Source: Harmothoe impar (taxonomy: Eukaryota > Annelida > Polychaeta > Phyllodocida > Polynoidae). From it: a DNA stretch of 64,000 nt. This document shows, in pieces, positions 49,401 to 61,082 of this stretch. A program made the position numbers and the translations under genes. The notes under the pieces were generated by a model. The model was not told the origin of the DNA and searched no databases. It saw only the letters and a program-made list of their open reading frames with translations. Within the stretch, counting starts at the first letter, position 1, and the number at the start of each line of letters is the position of its first letter. The stretch covers positions 42,515,152-42,579,151 of the forward strand of contig OX381720.1 of assembly GCA_947462335.1 (NCBI GenBank), given 5' to 3'.

Positions 49401-50650
49401 CTGATCTCCATAGGTACCAATAGAGTCGAATAGATACCAATAGAATCCCCTTAATTTAAATTGGGTACCCATTGGATGCTATCAATACCATAGAGTAACA
49501 AGACAATAGATTGGTATCTATTGGATTATATTGCAATATATTGGATTCTATGGTACTAATGGGCTTCTATTGATATGTACAGAATTCTATTGGCACCTTT
49601 TAGGTCCAAATGGTACCTCTGTTCTACAGACGATCTACATTCTGACAATCTCCATTCTGACGGTCTCAGTTCTGACGATCTTTGTTCTGACTATCTCCAA
49701 TGACGTACCAATAGAATCCCATAGTTTTCAATAGAATCCCATTGGATCAGTTACCCTTTGGGTTCTATTAGTACCTATTGGATTCTGTTGATATTTTTTG
49801 GATTTTATTGGTACCAATATCTATTGAATTATATTGGTACATATTGGATTCTATAACTTCAGGATTCTACTGGTATTACCGTGAAACCTTGCAATAAGAC
49901 CATTATTAAGTATGTTATCTAGTACTATATGATGTTATCTAGTACTGTATGACATTATCTAGCACCATGTGACGTTATCTAGCACCATGTGACATTATCT
50001 TGCACCAAAGACGTTATCTAGAACCATGGGACGTTATCTAGTACCATGTGACGTTATCTAGAACCATGTGATGTTATCTAGCACCTTGTGACGCTATCTA
50101 GTATCATGTGACGTTTTCTTGTACCAACTGTACCATGTAATATTATCCTGTACCATGTGACATTATCTAGCACCACATTCTGCCGATCTCGGTCCTGCCA
50201 ATCTTGATCCTGCCGGTCTCCGTCCTGCCAATCTCCATCCTGCCGCTCTCCTTTTCAGACAATCTCCATTCTTCTGATCTCCATAGGTACCAATAGAATC
50301 GAATAGATACCAATAGAATCCCCTTAATTTAAATTAGGTACCCATTGGATGCTATCAATACCATAGAGTACCAAGAGAATAGATTGGTATCTATTGGATT
50401 ATATTGCTACATGTTGGATTCTATTGGTACTAATGGGCTTCTATTGGTATGTACAGAATTCTATTGGTACCTTTTAGGTCCAAATGGTACCTCTCTTCTG
50501 CAGACGATCTCTGTTCTGCAGACGTTCTCCATTCTGACAATCTCCATTCTGATGATCTCCATTTTGACGATCTCAGTTCTGACAATCTCAGTTCTGATGA
50601 TCTTAGGTACCAATAGAATCCCATTGGATCAGTTACCCTTTGGGACCATG
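46446..50650 (+). repeat. Four higher-order repeats (about 1.1-1.2 kb) of nested minisatellites
   Basis: Each period, starting at about 46446, 47555, 48690 and 49915, has the same order. First, a ~20-bp unit TTATCTAGTACCATGTGACG. Second, a 15-bp unit CCTGCCGATCTCGGT (reads CRSRS in one frame). Third, ATTCTATTGGTAC blocks. Fourth, a 15-bp unit GATCTCCATTCTGAC. Fifth, GTACCAATAGAATC blocks, the inverse of the third. The 15-bp units keep frames open, so the Arg/Ser-rich and Ile/Ser-rich frames are artefacts. The fourth period is shortest. Confidence 0.9.
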
Positions 50651-50743
50651 TGACATAGGAGTACATAATTTCAGACATGTGACATGGGGGCTCATGGTCC
50701 CAGACATGTGACATAGGGCTAAGGATGTCATGTGATGTATAGA

Positions 50744-51365
50744 AGTGCCAAAACGTTCTAAAACGTTTTGTCTATGCAACCATGCAGCCACAGTGTACCA
50801 ATGTGTATTTGAAACCTATATCAGACCAGATAATGTGTATCTACTACGTTTTATAACAGAAGTGCCAAAACGTTCTAAAACGTTTTGTCTTTGCAATCAT
50901 GCAGCCACAGTGTACCAATGTGTATTTGGAACCTATATCAGACCAGATAATGTGTATCTTCTACGTTTCATAACAGAAGTGCCAAAACGTTCTAAAACGT
51001 TTTGTCTTTGCAACCATGCAGCCACAGTGTACCAATGTGTATTTGGAACCTATATCAGACCAGATAATGTGTATCTTCTACGTTTCATAACAGAAGTGCC
51101 AAAACGTTCTAAAACGTTTTGTCTTTGCAACTATGCAGCCACAGTGTACCAATGTGTATTTGGAACCTATATCAGACCAGATAATGTGTATCTTCTACGT
51201 TTCATAACAGAAGTGCCAAAACGTTCTAAAACGTTTTGTCTTTGCAACCATGCAGCCACAGTGTACCAATGTGTATTTGGAACCTATATCAGACCAGATA
51301 ATGTGTATCCTCTACGTTTCATAACAGAAGTGCCAAAACGTTCTAAAACGTTTTGCTTTTCAGAC
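50744..51365 (+). repeat. 117-bp tandem repeat with AACGTTCTAAAACGTT
   Basis: Units start with AGTGCCAAAACGTTCTAAAA at 50744, 50861, 50978, 51095, 51212 and 51329, all exactly 117 bp apart. Because 117 is a multiple of 3, one frame stays open for 207 codons as a 39-residue repeat (SKTFCLCNHAATVYQCVF core). High identity between units implies recent amplification or homogenisation. No sign of a promoter or known domain, so I class it as satellite. Confidence 0.9.
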
Positions 51366-51512
51366 TAGAGCTACCAGAGTAGGAAAATGTGTATCAGGCA
51401 TGGAAATTTAAATTAAATAAAGAGGAAAATCAGGCCTTGAATACACATCATTACGTTCTGGTAGCCAAAAACTTGAAAAATCCAATACACATAATACACT
51501 CTGGCAGTCCCT

Positions 51513-51665
51513 TGCCAGAAATCACTGGCGTTTTGAGGGCCACTTTTACACCACACATCAGTACGTTCTGGGGGTCCCAGGACAGAAAGCACTGGCGTTT
51601 TGAGGGCCATTTTTACACCCCACATCAATACGTTCTGGGGGTCCCAGGACAGAAAGCACTGGCGC
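51513..51665 (-). repeat. Tandem unit ACGTACTGATGTGGGGTG, right arm (inverted)
   Basis: Just over two units containing CACATCAGTACGTTCTGGGG and GCACTGGCGTTTTGAGGGCC, the reverse complement of the units at 45545-45735 with about 80% or better identity by eye. Confidence 0.85.
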
Positions 51666-51699
51666 TCCTAAGGATATACAGGGTACACCCCATGCCAAC

Positions 51700-54317
51700 A
51701 TGCAGCGTGATGGTTAATGTTTATATTACCAGTTCATGGAACACATGTGAGCACCTATAGCCTGAAACTCTGGCACCTGGCCAAACACAGCCTCCAGTGT
51801 TTCATATCTCTACTTGTAGCTACAGTGTATGGACATCCCCCATGTGGTTGGAAGCACAAGGGAATCAACCTCTCACTTCTTCCATGACGTGTAACCATGA
51901 CGGATGAGCTGGTACCGTGATGGACACGTCCCACTATCCGTCATGATCAGACATGTAGGAGATGCGAGTGGTATTTATGGAGGTTACAGACCTTAGCCCC
52001 ACATATATCCATTTCTTTGTGGGCCTTCTACTGGAAATTGTTCCTTAGTTTGAAGGTCAGGGTTAGGTGATAGATCGCTGTATGTCAGCACAGACCATCA
52101 CTCTTTTACCATAGTGACTTTGATGAGGGAAGGAGAGCATTAGATTTTATGGTTAGTGCAAGTTAGCTTGTATAAACTTTGCTGTATGGAAATACGGCTA
52201 GGGAGTATACTCCTTGATACCTTTTCAATAAATGGAATTTAATTTCTGTGAATCACAATTTCATGTATTTTAGAACCAATATCAAATCATCCCGCCGTAG
52301 AGGGAAACATGGCCCGGGAACACAGCTCCCATATAGTACCTGAGTGTAGTACTACACTATGTTATCATTATACTATGTATCCATGGGGCTCCTATACTAG
52401 GAAAAAACTGTACTTACTATAGTCATGGATATAAAACACAACCAGACAGCCATAAACCCTGGGGGACTGGGGAATAGAGTGTATGCTACATTGTATGAAT
52501 ACAAAACGAGCAGCTCAGAGCAGCTCCCTGCACCATCTAGTGGTGGGAGTATTTTTATAGGACACTCATTGATAACCCTTTGTGCACCGCCATCTTGTCC
52601 CCCTGCCATTGCTAGTATCAATAGCATCAACTTTCTCTGTTACTCATTGGTGTTTGAGGCTAAAGCATTTTGATACTAGCCTACAAGTCCCTACTGCCTC
52701 CTCTGTTGGTTCTACTGTTACTAGGGGACTGGAACCAACCTGTTGCACCCTTATACATGTAACGCCCTATGTAACAGCAGGACTACACCCACCCTGGTGT
52801 GATGGGGGCAGGCTATCTGCGCAGTGCCTCCTGACTGCTGACGTGACTGCAGTCATAGCCAATTGCACTTTTCCACGTTGAGGAACTGACCCTTTATGCA
52901 GCCAGCGCTGTCTGTGGACTTTGGTACTTCAGGGTCTTGGCAATGTCCATTATGCTCTCAAAAATGTTCATATAAGCATATTGTGGTTGAGTGCAGGGAG
53001 AGAAGTGAAAGAGAGAGAGAGAGAGAACCAGAGCCAGAATTAGCAGTAGATATATGAAACATAGAATGTTGCATCTGGCCATGAGTCCCTAGTTAAACAG
53101 ACCGTGTATAGATAAATCTCTGGATGGCAATTAGCACAATCAGAAACATACAGGAGTAAAGTCATAATCAACGTCATTTGCAGATGCACTCTTGGCGGGA
53201 GGATTGTCTGATTGGTATTACAGGTACGGTGAAAAACGTATACACAGTTAGAGACACCACTCTACATTTACCAACACCATGTATCAACACAAAAACGTTT
53301 AGTGGAAGCAGATACTATATAGATGGATACGCCCTCTTCTGAGAAATGATTTGTTTCCCTATCCATAAAAAAAGGTTCCATGCCCTGCAACACGTATGTA
53401 GGTGACCCAGCAGGTCTGAGGCAGAAAGGTGAAGCTGCTGGGTGAGATTTGTGAGTTGTCTCTGCTGGAAACAGTTACGGTATCTAGCCTGCCTGCCGAG
53501 TGATGGAACAGGGGCAGGCAATGTGAAAAGAGCATGTCTGCTGTATAACAGTGAAAAGGTGCTGAGGATAAATATAGAACAAGCTGCCAAGGTATATAGC
53601 AGCTAATTTAAGATGCAGCAGAGGGAGTGCATTTGTACTATAGGAATCCTCTAAAGGTCGATCATATATATTGGATACATTGGCTTACGCGTGTTTTAGA
53701 GACTGTAGGAAAGTATATAGTGCCCAGAAAAATTATGATATTCAATCATGCGGGCATGATGTATGCAAACTGCTATAACTAGACGTCTCAATGCGAAATA
53801 TCAATAGCGCACTCCACTAGTTTCTGAAGATTTTCAAAGTGCAAGACGATCCTTATACTGGTTCAAATTGTCTATGATGGAGACCACCATGAGTATAAGG
53901 AGGGTGAGATAGCAGATCCAGACGGCTTTGTGTAGCGGGCGTTGTACATATTCTTTGATGCATGATGGCCTTTTGCCAGCATATTGCATTAATGCAGCAC
54001 CAGCGAATAATTCGCCTATGCTTCATTCATTCATCATTATGTAAATCCTACAGGATTGATACATTCCCTATGGGTCGGCATGAACCGCTCAATGCAGCGT
54101 CAGCGATGAACATCCATCCTTAAAGCAGCATGCTGTCTTTGAAGGGTTATACTCTGCAGCAGCTGTATTGCCCATTACTGCATGTAGTACATAGTACAGG
54201 AGGTAGCTACAGAAGCACAGGCCCCTGCACAGCTAACTGCCCCTTAACCCACATTCACACCAGGAGGAACATGCACCCCCTGTCTTAGTGTCTATATGTC
54301 TTATAGCGCATTGACTA
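51700..54317. other. Gene-free stretch
   Basis: No supported coding exon. It contains two adjacent GAGCWGCTC copies (52508-52516, 52518-52526) and a short (GA)n at 53010-53027. Nothing else recognised. Confidence 0.4.
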
Positions 54318-54525
54318 CTGTAAACGTACATATTTTCGCGTGTATAGATTTTCGCGATTTTGCTAAAAAGTGTATTTTCGCGAGTATTAAAATTCGCGAT
54401 TTTTTGAATTATGTTAGTAGTATGACTATATTGGATAAATTTTCTCTCTGTACATATTTTCGCGATTTTAAAAAATCGCGAAATTTGCGAAAATATGTAC
54501 AGCGGGAAAATATCTACGTTTACAG
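54318..54525. mobile_element. TTTCGCG foldback MITE, 208 bp
   Basis: The ends CTGTAAACGTACATATTTTC and GAAAATATCTACGTTTACAG are inverted. The interior is rich in TTTTCGCGATTTT and its inverse AAAATCGCGAAA. A partial copy lies at 32510-32632. Confidence 0.65.
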
Positions 54526-55099
54526 AACTCACATACCCCTACCTCTGGTTCACCAGACCTCCCAGTCTTCTAAGTGATTCTGGCAGTGTTAGATTATGCC
54601 ATAGTCTGTTAAACTTATCATTCTGGTCAACCTTAATGATGTGGTTCTACTCTGTTGTTCAATCGGCTAGCATTCTATAAGTCAGTGTATGCTGTAATTC
54701 ATTTTGTCCATGTTGTGCTGCATTGTACACCAAATTGTAGATTCAATAAGTGCTACCCTTTCACCTGATGCCTGGTCAACGACCTCTTTATGAAACCCGA
54801 CAGCTTCCAGACCAACCTTATCTACACTGTAACATGGATTATTGGTCACCAAAGCAAATTAGGCTGACTAGCCACCTGGCAACGAAGCCAATGTATGGCA
54901 TAGCAGGAGATTGATAAGGATTCCCATGTCCTTCCTGTATCACCTGTATCATCAGAGGAAACAGGACTGTTTCAATCAACTGAATTATCAATATCAGTGA
55001 TGTAAATAAGATCCCATACCACATCTATAAACTAAACGTCTATCACTACACATCCTGGGCTATCCCATACTCATATTTACCTGATACATCCAATTTTTG

Positions 55100-58000
55100 T
55101 GCAGCAACTCACTCAACCTATTCCAGACACACATTTATCAGGAGCTATCAAATACTTACATCATCAGAAGATCATAACCTACCAACGACAACAATAAGAT
55201 CTGCACACAAACATACTCGTCATAATCTTTCTAGAACATCTAGCGACTATACAAGCTGTTGTACTGTTTGAATATACAGAATTGTATCAATCTTTAATTT
55301 TCAGTCCACAGAACAGTACCTAACGCAATGCTATATGTAGAGGATCCACATCAAACATATGCCATTCCTATACTTTCACCACTGCAAGCCATTTAGAATC
55401 ATAAAAACTGTTTGGTAGCTGCCCAGACCCCATTACTTCATTTTTATGTATTTACCTGGAGTTCTGGGTCAATTTCTCCTAATTGGACACAAATGAATCC
55501 CATGTTATGAACTGATTAGATTATTATAGTTTAGAGTGTGAGGGCGCGATGCCTTTTCGACAACCCTCTATCACTCATCAGCTTTTCCTCCCTGAAGAGA
55601 AACCAAATTATAATTCATGCAATTTAAAATAGTGCCATTGCCTTTAAATATGTATAACTACCACTAATGCCATAAGGGAATTGACTCGGCATGAACCACT
55701 TCCCGGATTTTAGTGAGGTCAGAATGGTACCAGTGGACAAGTTCGAGAATTGCTGCTTGATGGGTCGGAAGAACTAATTTTACTAGTAAATGACCCAGAC
55801 GCAGATGCCTTGACATGAATTGGATTTCAGACAATATTTGAACCTGTTAGAACTTGATTAATAGTACTCCATTGACTTTATGGTGTCTTTATTGGATGGA
55901 AATTGTTAAAAGGGAATTCTGATAATCTTTTTGGTCTGTTGCTTACACTGCTCACACAATGTAACCACCATCATCAATAAGTGGGAAGGCAGGGGCTGAC
56001 CTACGTCTTGAGGACATGTCCTGTGGGTATTTTACCCTGAATAAAAGATCAGTCTAGAACCAAGGTGGTTGATGGGCAATCATTTTTTGATATCAAAAGT
56101 TTCCTGGGAAGAATACACAGTGTCCTTCTAAGTAAGCCACTGTTCATATCCTGATCAGCTATGAGGACATAAGTCTTAGTCCACAGTCCTAATAACTGGT
56201 CCTGCAGTTTTTTTTTGTTTTTTTTTGCAGTGAGATTTCATTTCATAAATGATTTTCCAAATACAACGATCAAAAAAATATATGTGAGCTTCATGATATA
56301 CAGTGTTCAGAGTTGTCACAATAATAGGGGTCTTATGCCCATACATAAAATGCGATTGTTAATATGCTAGAGTTTCTACCCCACAGCCTGATGTCATTGT
56401 ACAATTTGCCCTTTACAGATCCATCTTCATGTAGGATCAACAGTACATGTCAGGTCCACTCCCCTGGTCTAATGTAGTGGTGTTGCTATCTCCAAAGTCT
56501 GCTGACCACTATATGCAGAACTAACAGCCTAACCCCCGATGACCGCTGGTCAGCAAGATGCATACATTGATACAGGCTATTGACTATATTTATTGCTCAA
56601 CCGCTGTTTCCATAAAATAATGCACAGCAAAGGGGTCCTCAAGATGCTTATATTTTGGCTCTCTTTTCTGTCAACACATGTATATTTCAATCCCATATCC
56701 ATGTTTATTCCAATTAATTGAATTAGTTTCAATAGCATATCAATGTAGGATAAATAATCATATCAATGTGATAAATATCCATGTACTCGATCTCAATCAG
56801 TGCCTCACCTAGGGCATCTTATATGATCGTACTTATCTCATGTATCCAGATACGCTGCACATCAATTCACTTAACCAATGACCACACATTACCTAGGGGA
56901 TGTTTGAGACTGTCAACACCTTAGCACACAACGATATGTTTCCTGTGTTTTCTCTGGAACATCAAATAAATATTCGGTTTGTTGTAAAATGTTGCATTTT
57001 TGCATTATCATCTCATTAATTGTATGGTGTTGGGAGAAAGGGTTTGTGATGTGGCCTGATAAACAATGTGATATTTCTACATCACATGTTTGTGCATACT
57101 GATATTGATTGTTTGTTGGTTGCTTGGTTGTTTGTCCGTGGGAGACTGATTCTATCAAATCAGATTCTAGACTGATTCTATCTTGTCGGTCATAAAGTTC
57201 ATTGTAGCATATCATATCAATACAGTCATGTAGAAGATCAACAACAGGTCAATAGGCAGAGCTCTGCTTCAGCTACTGAAAATCAATTACGATCATAACG
57301 TTCGTTGGGCAACCCCCTGCTTTATGTTTATCTCTCTACCTCCATTTCTTGGGTCACTACCCCTCATGCCTAATTGAACATAAATCAATCCCAAGTTACA
57401 GGCTGATTAAGTTATAGTTAATAGTATGAGGGGTGAGTAGCCTGGACGTGCATATGAGGGGAATATTAAGGCGTGGACCCACTCTATGCCCCACCCAGGA
57501 GGAGGTGAGATGCTTGCACCACCCCACTTAATAAGGGCTGCACCTTTATTGCACAGCTGGCCAGATAAGAATCCTATTGATGAGGAGATAGATCTCATTT
57601 TACTGGAGGCTGGACCACATGCAAATGCCATAGCAAATTACTAATTCGAACCAGTTAGAGCTAAATTAATGGTACCAAATTCATATCATGGTGTGCTTAT
57701 AGGATGGTAATGGAGCAAGGAGGTCTTTTTGATTTTCAGTCTCTATTGTACATGGCAACCCACCGTACCTCCCTTCATCAATGAGGGAAGTGGGATAAGA
57801 GGAGGCCTGCGGGAGGAGGTGACCCTAGTCTTGAGGACATACCCCTTGGGTATTTTACCCTGAATGAATCTGAAATAAGAGGGATTGATGGGAAATGCTC
57901 GCAGGGGATAAGGATACCTCTGAGGAGAATGGACATGAATGATTCCAAGCCCCTACAGCACTACTATACGGTAATCTGGAAATGAGAACAGGTTTGGAAT

Positions 58001-60110
58001 CCACAGTGCTTAACTAGATACTATTGAATACAGCAAGATGGTTAGCTATGGCTTACACTCCCTTATCCTTGACCCATCAGTGGTTAATCAACGTAGCCAG
58101 AAGAGAAAGTCAGTAAATATACTTGTAAACAATAAGGGGATCACCGGATTGGTCAATCAACATTATTGATATTTCTTTCAGAGTATTTAAACTGTAACTA
58201 TCACCAATGTGAACCCCCTGAATTACATTTTTCCCCTACCCTCATTGGCCTTATTGTAGCCAAAAACCTTACTAATCATGAGTAGGAACTGGAAGCCCTG
58301 TCCACACTTTCCCTTGGTTCCCTTCCTCTACTACAGGGGAAATCATGTCTTCCTGCTCCTACATCTTCTACTCCACTTACTAATAGTATTGTGTGACTCA
58401 CCCATGGTAGATCCCTCATCATGTAGGACCAGAAGTACATGCCACTCTCATTCCCCCTACCTAATGGAGCAGTGTTGTTCCCTCCAGGGGACCAATACAC
58501 ATGGCAGGTAACAGCCTCTCCTCATATGACCACTGGTCACAGAGATACACACACACCAAGAGCTAATCACTGTGCAACCAATGTAAGAGTTGAGTTGAGT
58601 TGAACATTTTCTTATTTGGCAAAATATAACACTATAAATAGAGCCTTTCAACAGGTACCAAAGGCAACGCACCACCACCATTCAAGAAAAAACATTGGGA
58701 ACAGCTTCCGAACTTATGAGTGAAAGGTAAGGTGTGGATACTGTTTGAACTGTTCTGCAAAGAGTAATGCGATAATGATAAGGAACTGGATGCTTTCTAT
58801 ATGCATTACCCAGATGCAATACATTACATAAATAAGCCTACATATATACACAGGACAACATGATTATTGAGATTTTAAATATCGATGCACAGCACATTTG
58901 ATCAGATTTACATCTTTATCAATTCACCATCTTAATTATGCTCTTATCTTATGCTCTTATTTACCCCAAGACCCCAATGAACTGCGCAGCAACCCACCCA
59001 ACCTATTCCATCCACACATTCCCCCAGGGATGCATCAGACTGTTAGATCATCACCACCCACCAGGAACAACAGTAGTAACAACAATAGGATTATGTGTAC
59101 ACAAACAGATGAGTTTGTCTGCAACATCTAGTTAATGTTTGTTATTTTTGTAACTTGTTGCATCTATGTATTTGCAACTAATAGATTGTACTGTAGTGAG
59201 GCTTAAAATCTAAATCAGAAATTAGTAGGTAGGATACATGTCTCCACTGAAAGTGATGATCGCATCTCTTTCACATTTCCCCTGACCTCTTCTTCATTCT
59301 CATTTTGTTTACTTTCAGTTCCTAGGACATCGTGCCTGGTTAAACACCGATGAATCCTATGTTAACGGCTGATGGGAGTAGTTGGTAATAGTTAAGAAGG
59401 TGAGGAGGTGAGTCAAGGAATGTAGACCTGCCAGCTGTGCCTTCTGATAGCTGCTGTGTGGGTGGGGCATCCCTCTGACCTCCCCCCCCTTCCATACCCC
59501 CATCCCCACCCCCTGGGGACAATGTTTCATGTCCAAACAGCTCTAGACCTACAGGCTGACTCCGTATTGACTGGGCGATAATAGGGAAAACAGTGATCGA
59601 TGCCTCCAGAGGGCGTGCGTGGGCAGCTCTCCCTGCCCCCAGAAAGAGGCTCTCTACCAGGCAGACGACTCTCTCACTTCCGGGTTCGATAAAACACTGT
59701 CCTCATGTCCCTAAGGACGTGCTGAACTAATCGTGCAGAAACTGGGTCTAAGCCGACATTTGGACCCGGTTGGAACAAGTCAGAACTTGGTTAACTGGTC
59801 TAAATTCATTTCGTTGATTGCTTATGGGAAGGAAATGAAGCAGAGGGGATCTTGATCCATCGATTCTTACCTCATGCCGTTCACACTACACATTAGCCCT
59901 GCATTCATAGATCAAAGGTGGGGGTTGCTTAGGGCATGAGGGCATGACCTAAGCATTGAGGACATATCTCTCAGGTACTCTCACCTAAATCAAGATGAAT
60001 CTGGAAAGGAAGAGGTTAATGGGGAAATCTTGTAGGCTATAAAGATGCTTCCTCGGGGTATTGTACATCTTACGTGAATGTAGATGCAAGGCGAGAGTCA
60101 AGCTCTACAC
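55100..60110. repeat. Three diverged tandem duplications, about 2 kb each
   Basis: Matching landmarks recur in order. CAGCAACTCACTCAACCTAT (55102) corresponds to GCAGCAACCCACCCAACCTA (58986). ATGAATCCCATGTTATGAAC (55492), ATCAATCCCAAGTTACAGGC (57384) and ATGAATCCTATGTTAACGGC (59351) correspond. TTGAGGACATGTCC (56005), TTGAGGACATACCC (57832) and TTGAGGACATATCT (59958) correspond. CATGTAGGATCAACAGTACA (56431) corresponds to CATGTAGGACCAGAAGTACA (58421). All are interrupted by stops in most frames. Confidence 0.55.
58409..58500 (-). pseudogene. Possible decayed exon within the 2-kb duplications
   Basis: On the minus strand this reads YWSPGGNNTAPLGRG then GMYFWSYMMRDLPW, and it runs directly into a good donor (ACCATGG then GTGAGTCAC). 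The homologous stretch at about 56420-56515 reads a similar DMYC-stop-SYMKMDL, with TGG changed to TGA. This could be an exon that survives in one duplicate, but no partner exon or known family is visible and plus-strand reading is similarly conserved. Weak. Confidence 0.15.
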
Positions 60111-60240
60111 TCTGAAGGTGAGCGGGAAAATATTACAAAAGTCCATGTAATTAGGCATTGTATGGGTCATGTCCCATAACAGTTTATCATAAGCATATGA
60201 TAGAGCTGGATACAAATCATTACCTATTTCGACGTACGCA

Positions 60241-60368
60241 TCCCAGTTAACAAAAATACGTTATTTTACGTCTTTAACGTTATATAACATTTTCCCATGA
60301 TAAGGAGCCATAGGGAAGCTATGTAAATTATATAGGTAACGTTGTATAATGTTTTTTGTTCACAGGGA
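60241..60368. mobile_element. AACGTT-rich foldback MITE, 128 bp
   Basis: The ends TCCCAGTTAACAAAAATACG and TGTTTTTTGTTCACAGGGA are inverted, with inner GTCTTTAACGTTATATAAC and GGTAACGTTGTATAATG. It is the complete small version of the arms seen at 41315 and 43178. Confidence 0.6.
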
Positions 60369-61082
60369 TTGCTTGCCTGTGTGTTTTGAATACGTAGGTA
60401 GATTGTGTAAGCCTATAACATTGAATCGATGAGGTCAAATAGCCATCCAAAATATTGTTCAATCATATTTGTATATAATATATACAATATTTGTATATAA
60501 TATATACAAATTGACCAGTATAGTATAATATAATATATACAAATTGGCCTCTTGTAACTTAGCCAATCAAAGATCAGCATTAAGTAGGACCAAATTCAAG
60601 CAATAACATGATATTGCTACTACCATAAATAGAGATACAAAGTCAATGTTGTACTAGACTGTATCAATCCCTATTCATATTGCCAATACACCCAAACCCA
60701 CACAATCTGGTCTCATATCAGTTACGTCACTGGCATTCTAGACCCAGACAATACGGATCGTCCATATCGCTAGGCCACTGTGTAGTTCCAAGACACCTTA
60801 ATGACCTTTGACGTCACACATGAATCACTAAATCTGAAGGGTAATAACCATTACGCTGGTCTCCAGTCTTCTAAGAACCATCATTTACTGACGTCACAAC
60901 CATTTGATTACTGACCAGTGCCCGGTATGATAACAGCCGGCAGTACATGCCGCATGGCTCAGTTGTCGGCCCCTTCTTGTTCATTGTCTGCATCAACCAT
61001 GTGACTAAAGGTCAAATCCCACAACGCGAAAGAGGGTCAGAAAATTTGTGAATTGGTCTTATTGCCGATTTTGGGCACTATA

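Larger units (their letters stand above)
45522..51680. mobile_element. Mirror-organised 6.2-kb repeat complex, possible giant element
   Basis: TGTATATCCTTAG (45522-45534) is inverted perfectly at 51668-51680. Moving inward, both sides carry the same families in opposite order and orientation: the GTACTGATGTGGGGTG unit, then AACGTTTTAAAACGTT-type units, around a core of four higher-order repeats. No transposase is recognised. It could be a non-autonomous transposon packed with satellites or a locally amplified satellite domain. Sub-parts are listed separately. Confidence 0.45.

Noticed and set aside
46822..50714. Frames encoding Arg/Ser- or Ile/Ser-repeats that look like RS-domain proteins
   Set aside because: They are the 15-bp minisatellite units (a multiple of 3), present in several frames and on both strands.
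55690..57910. Plus-strand reading with IDEEIDLILLEAG and a similar stretch in the preceding duplicate
   Set aside because: Stops interrupt every copy at several places; the similarity is explained by DNA-level duplication.
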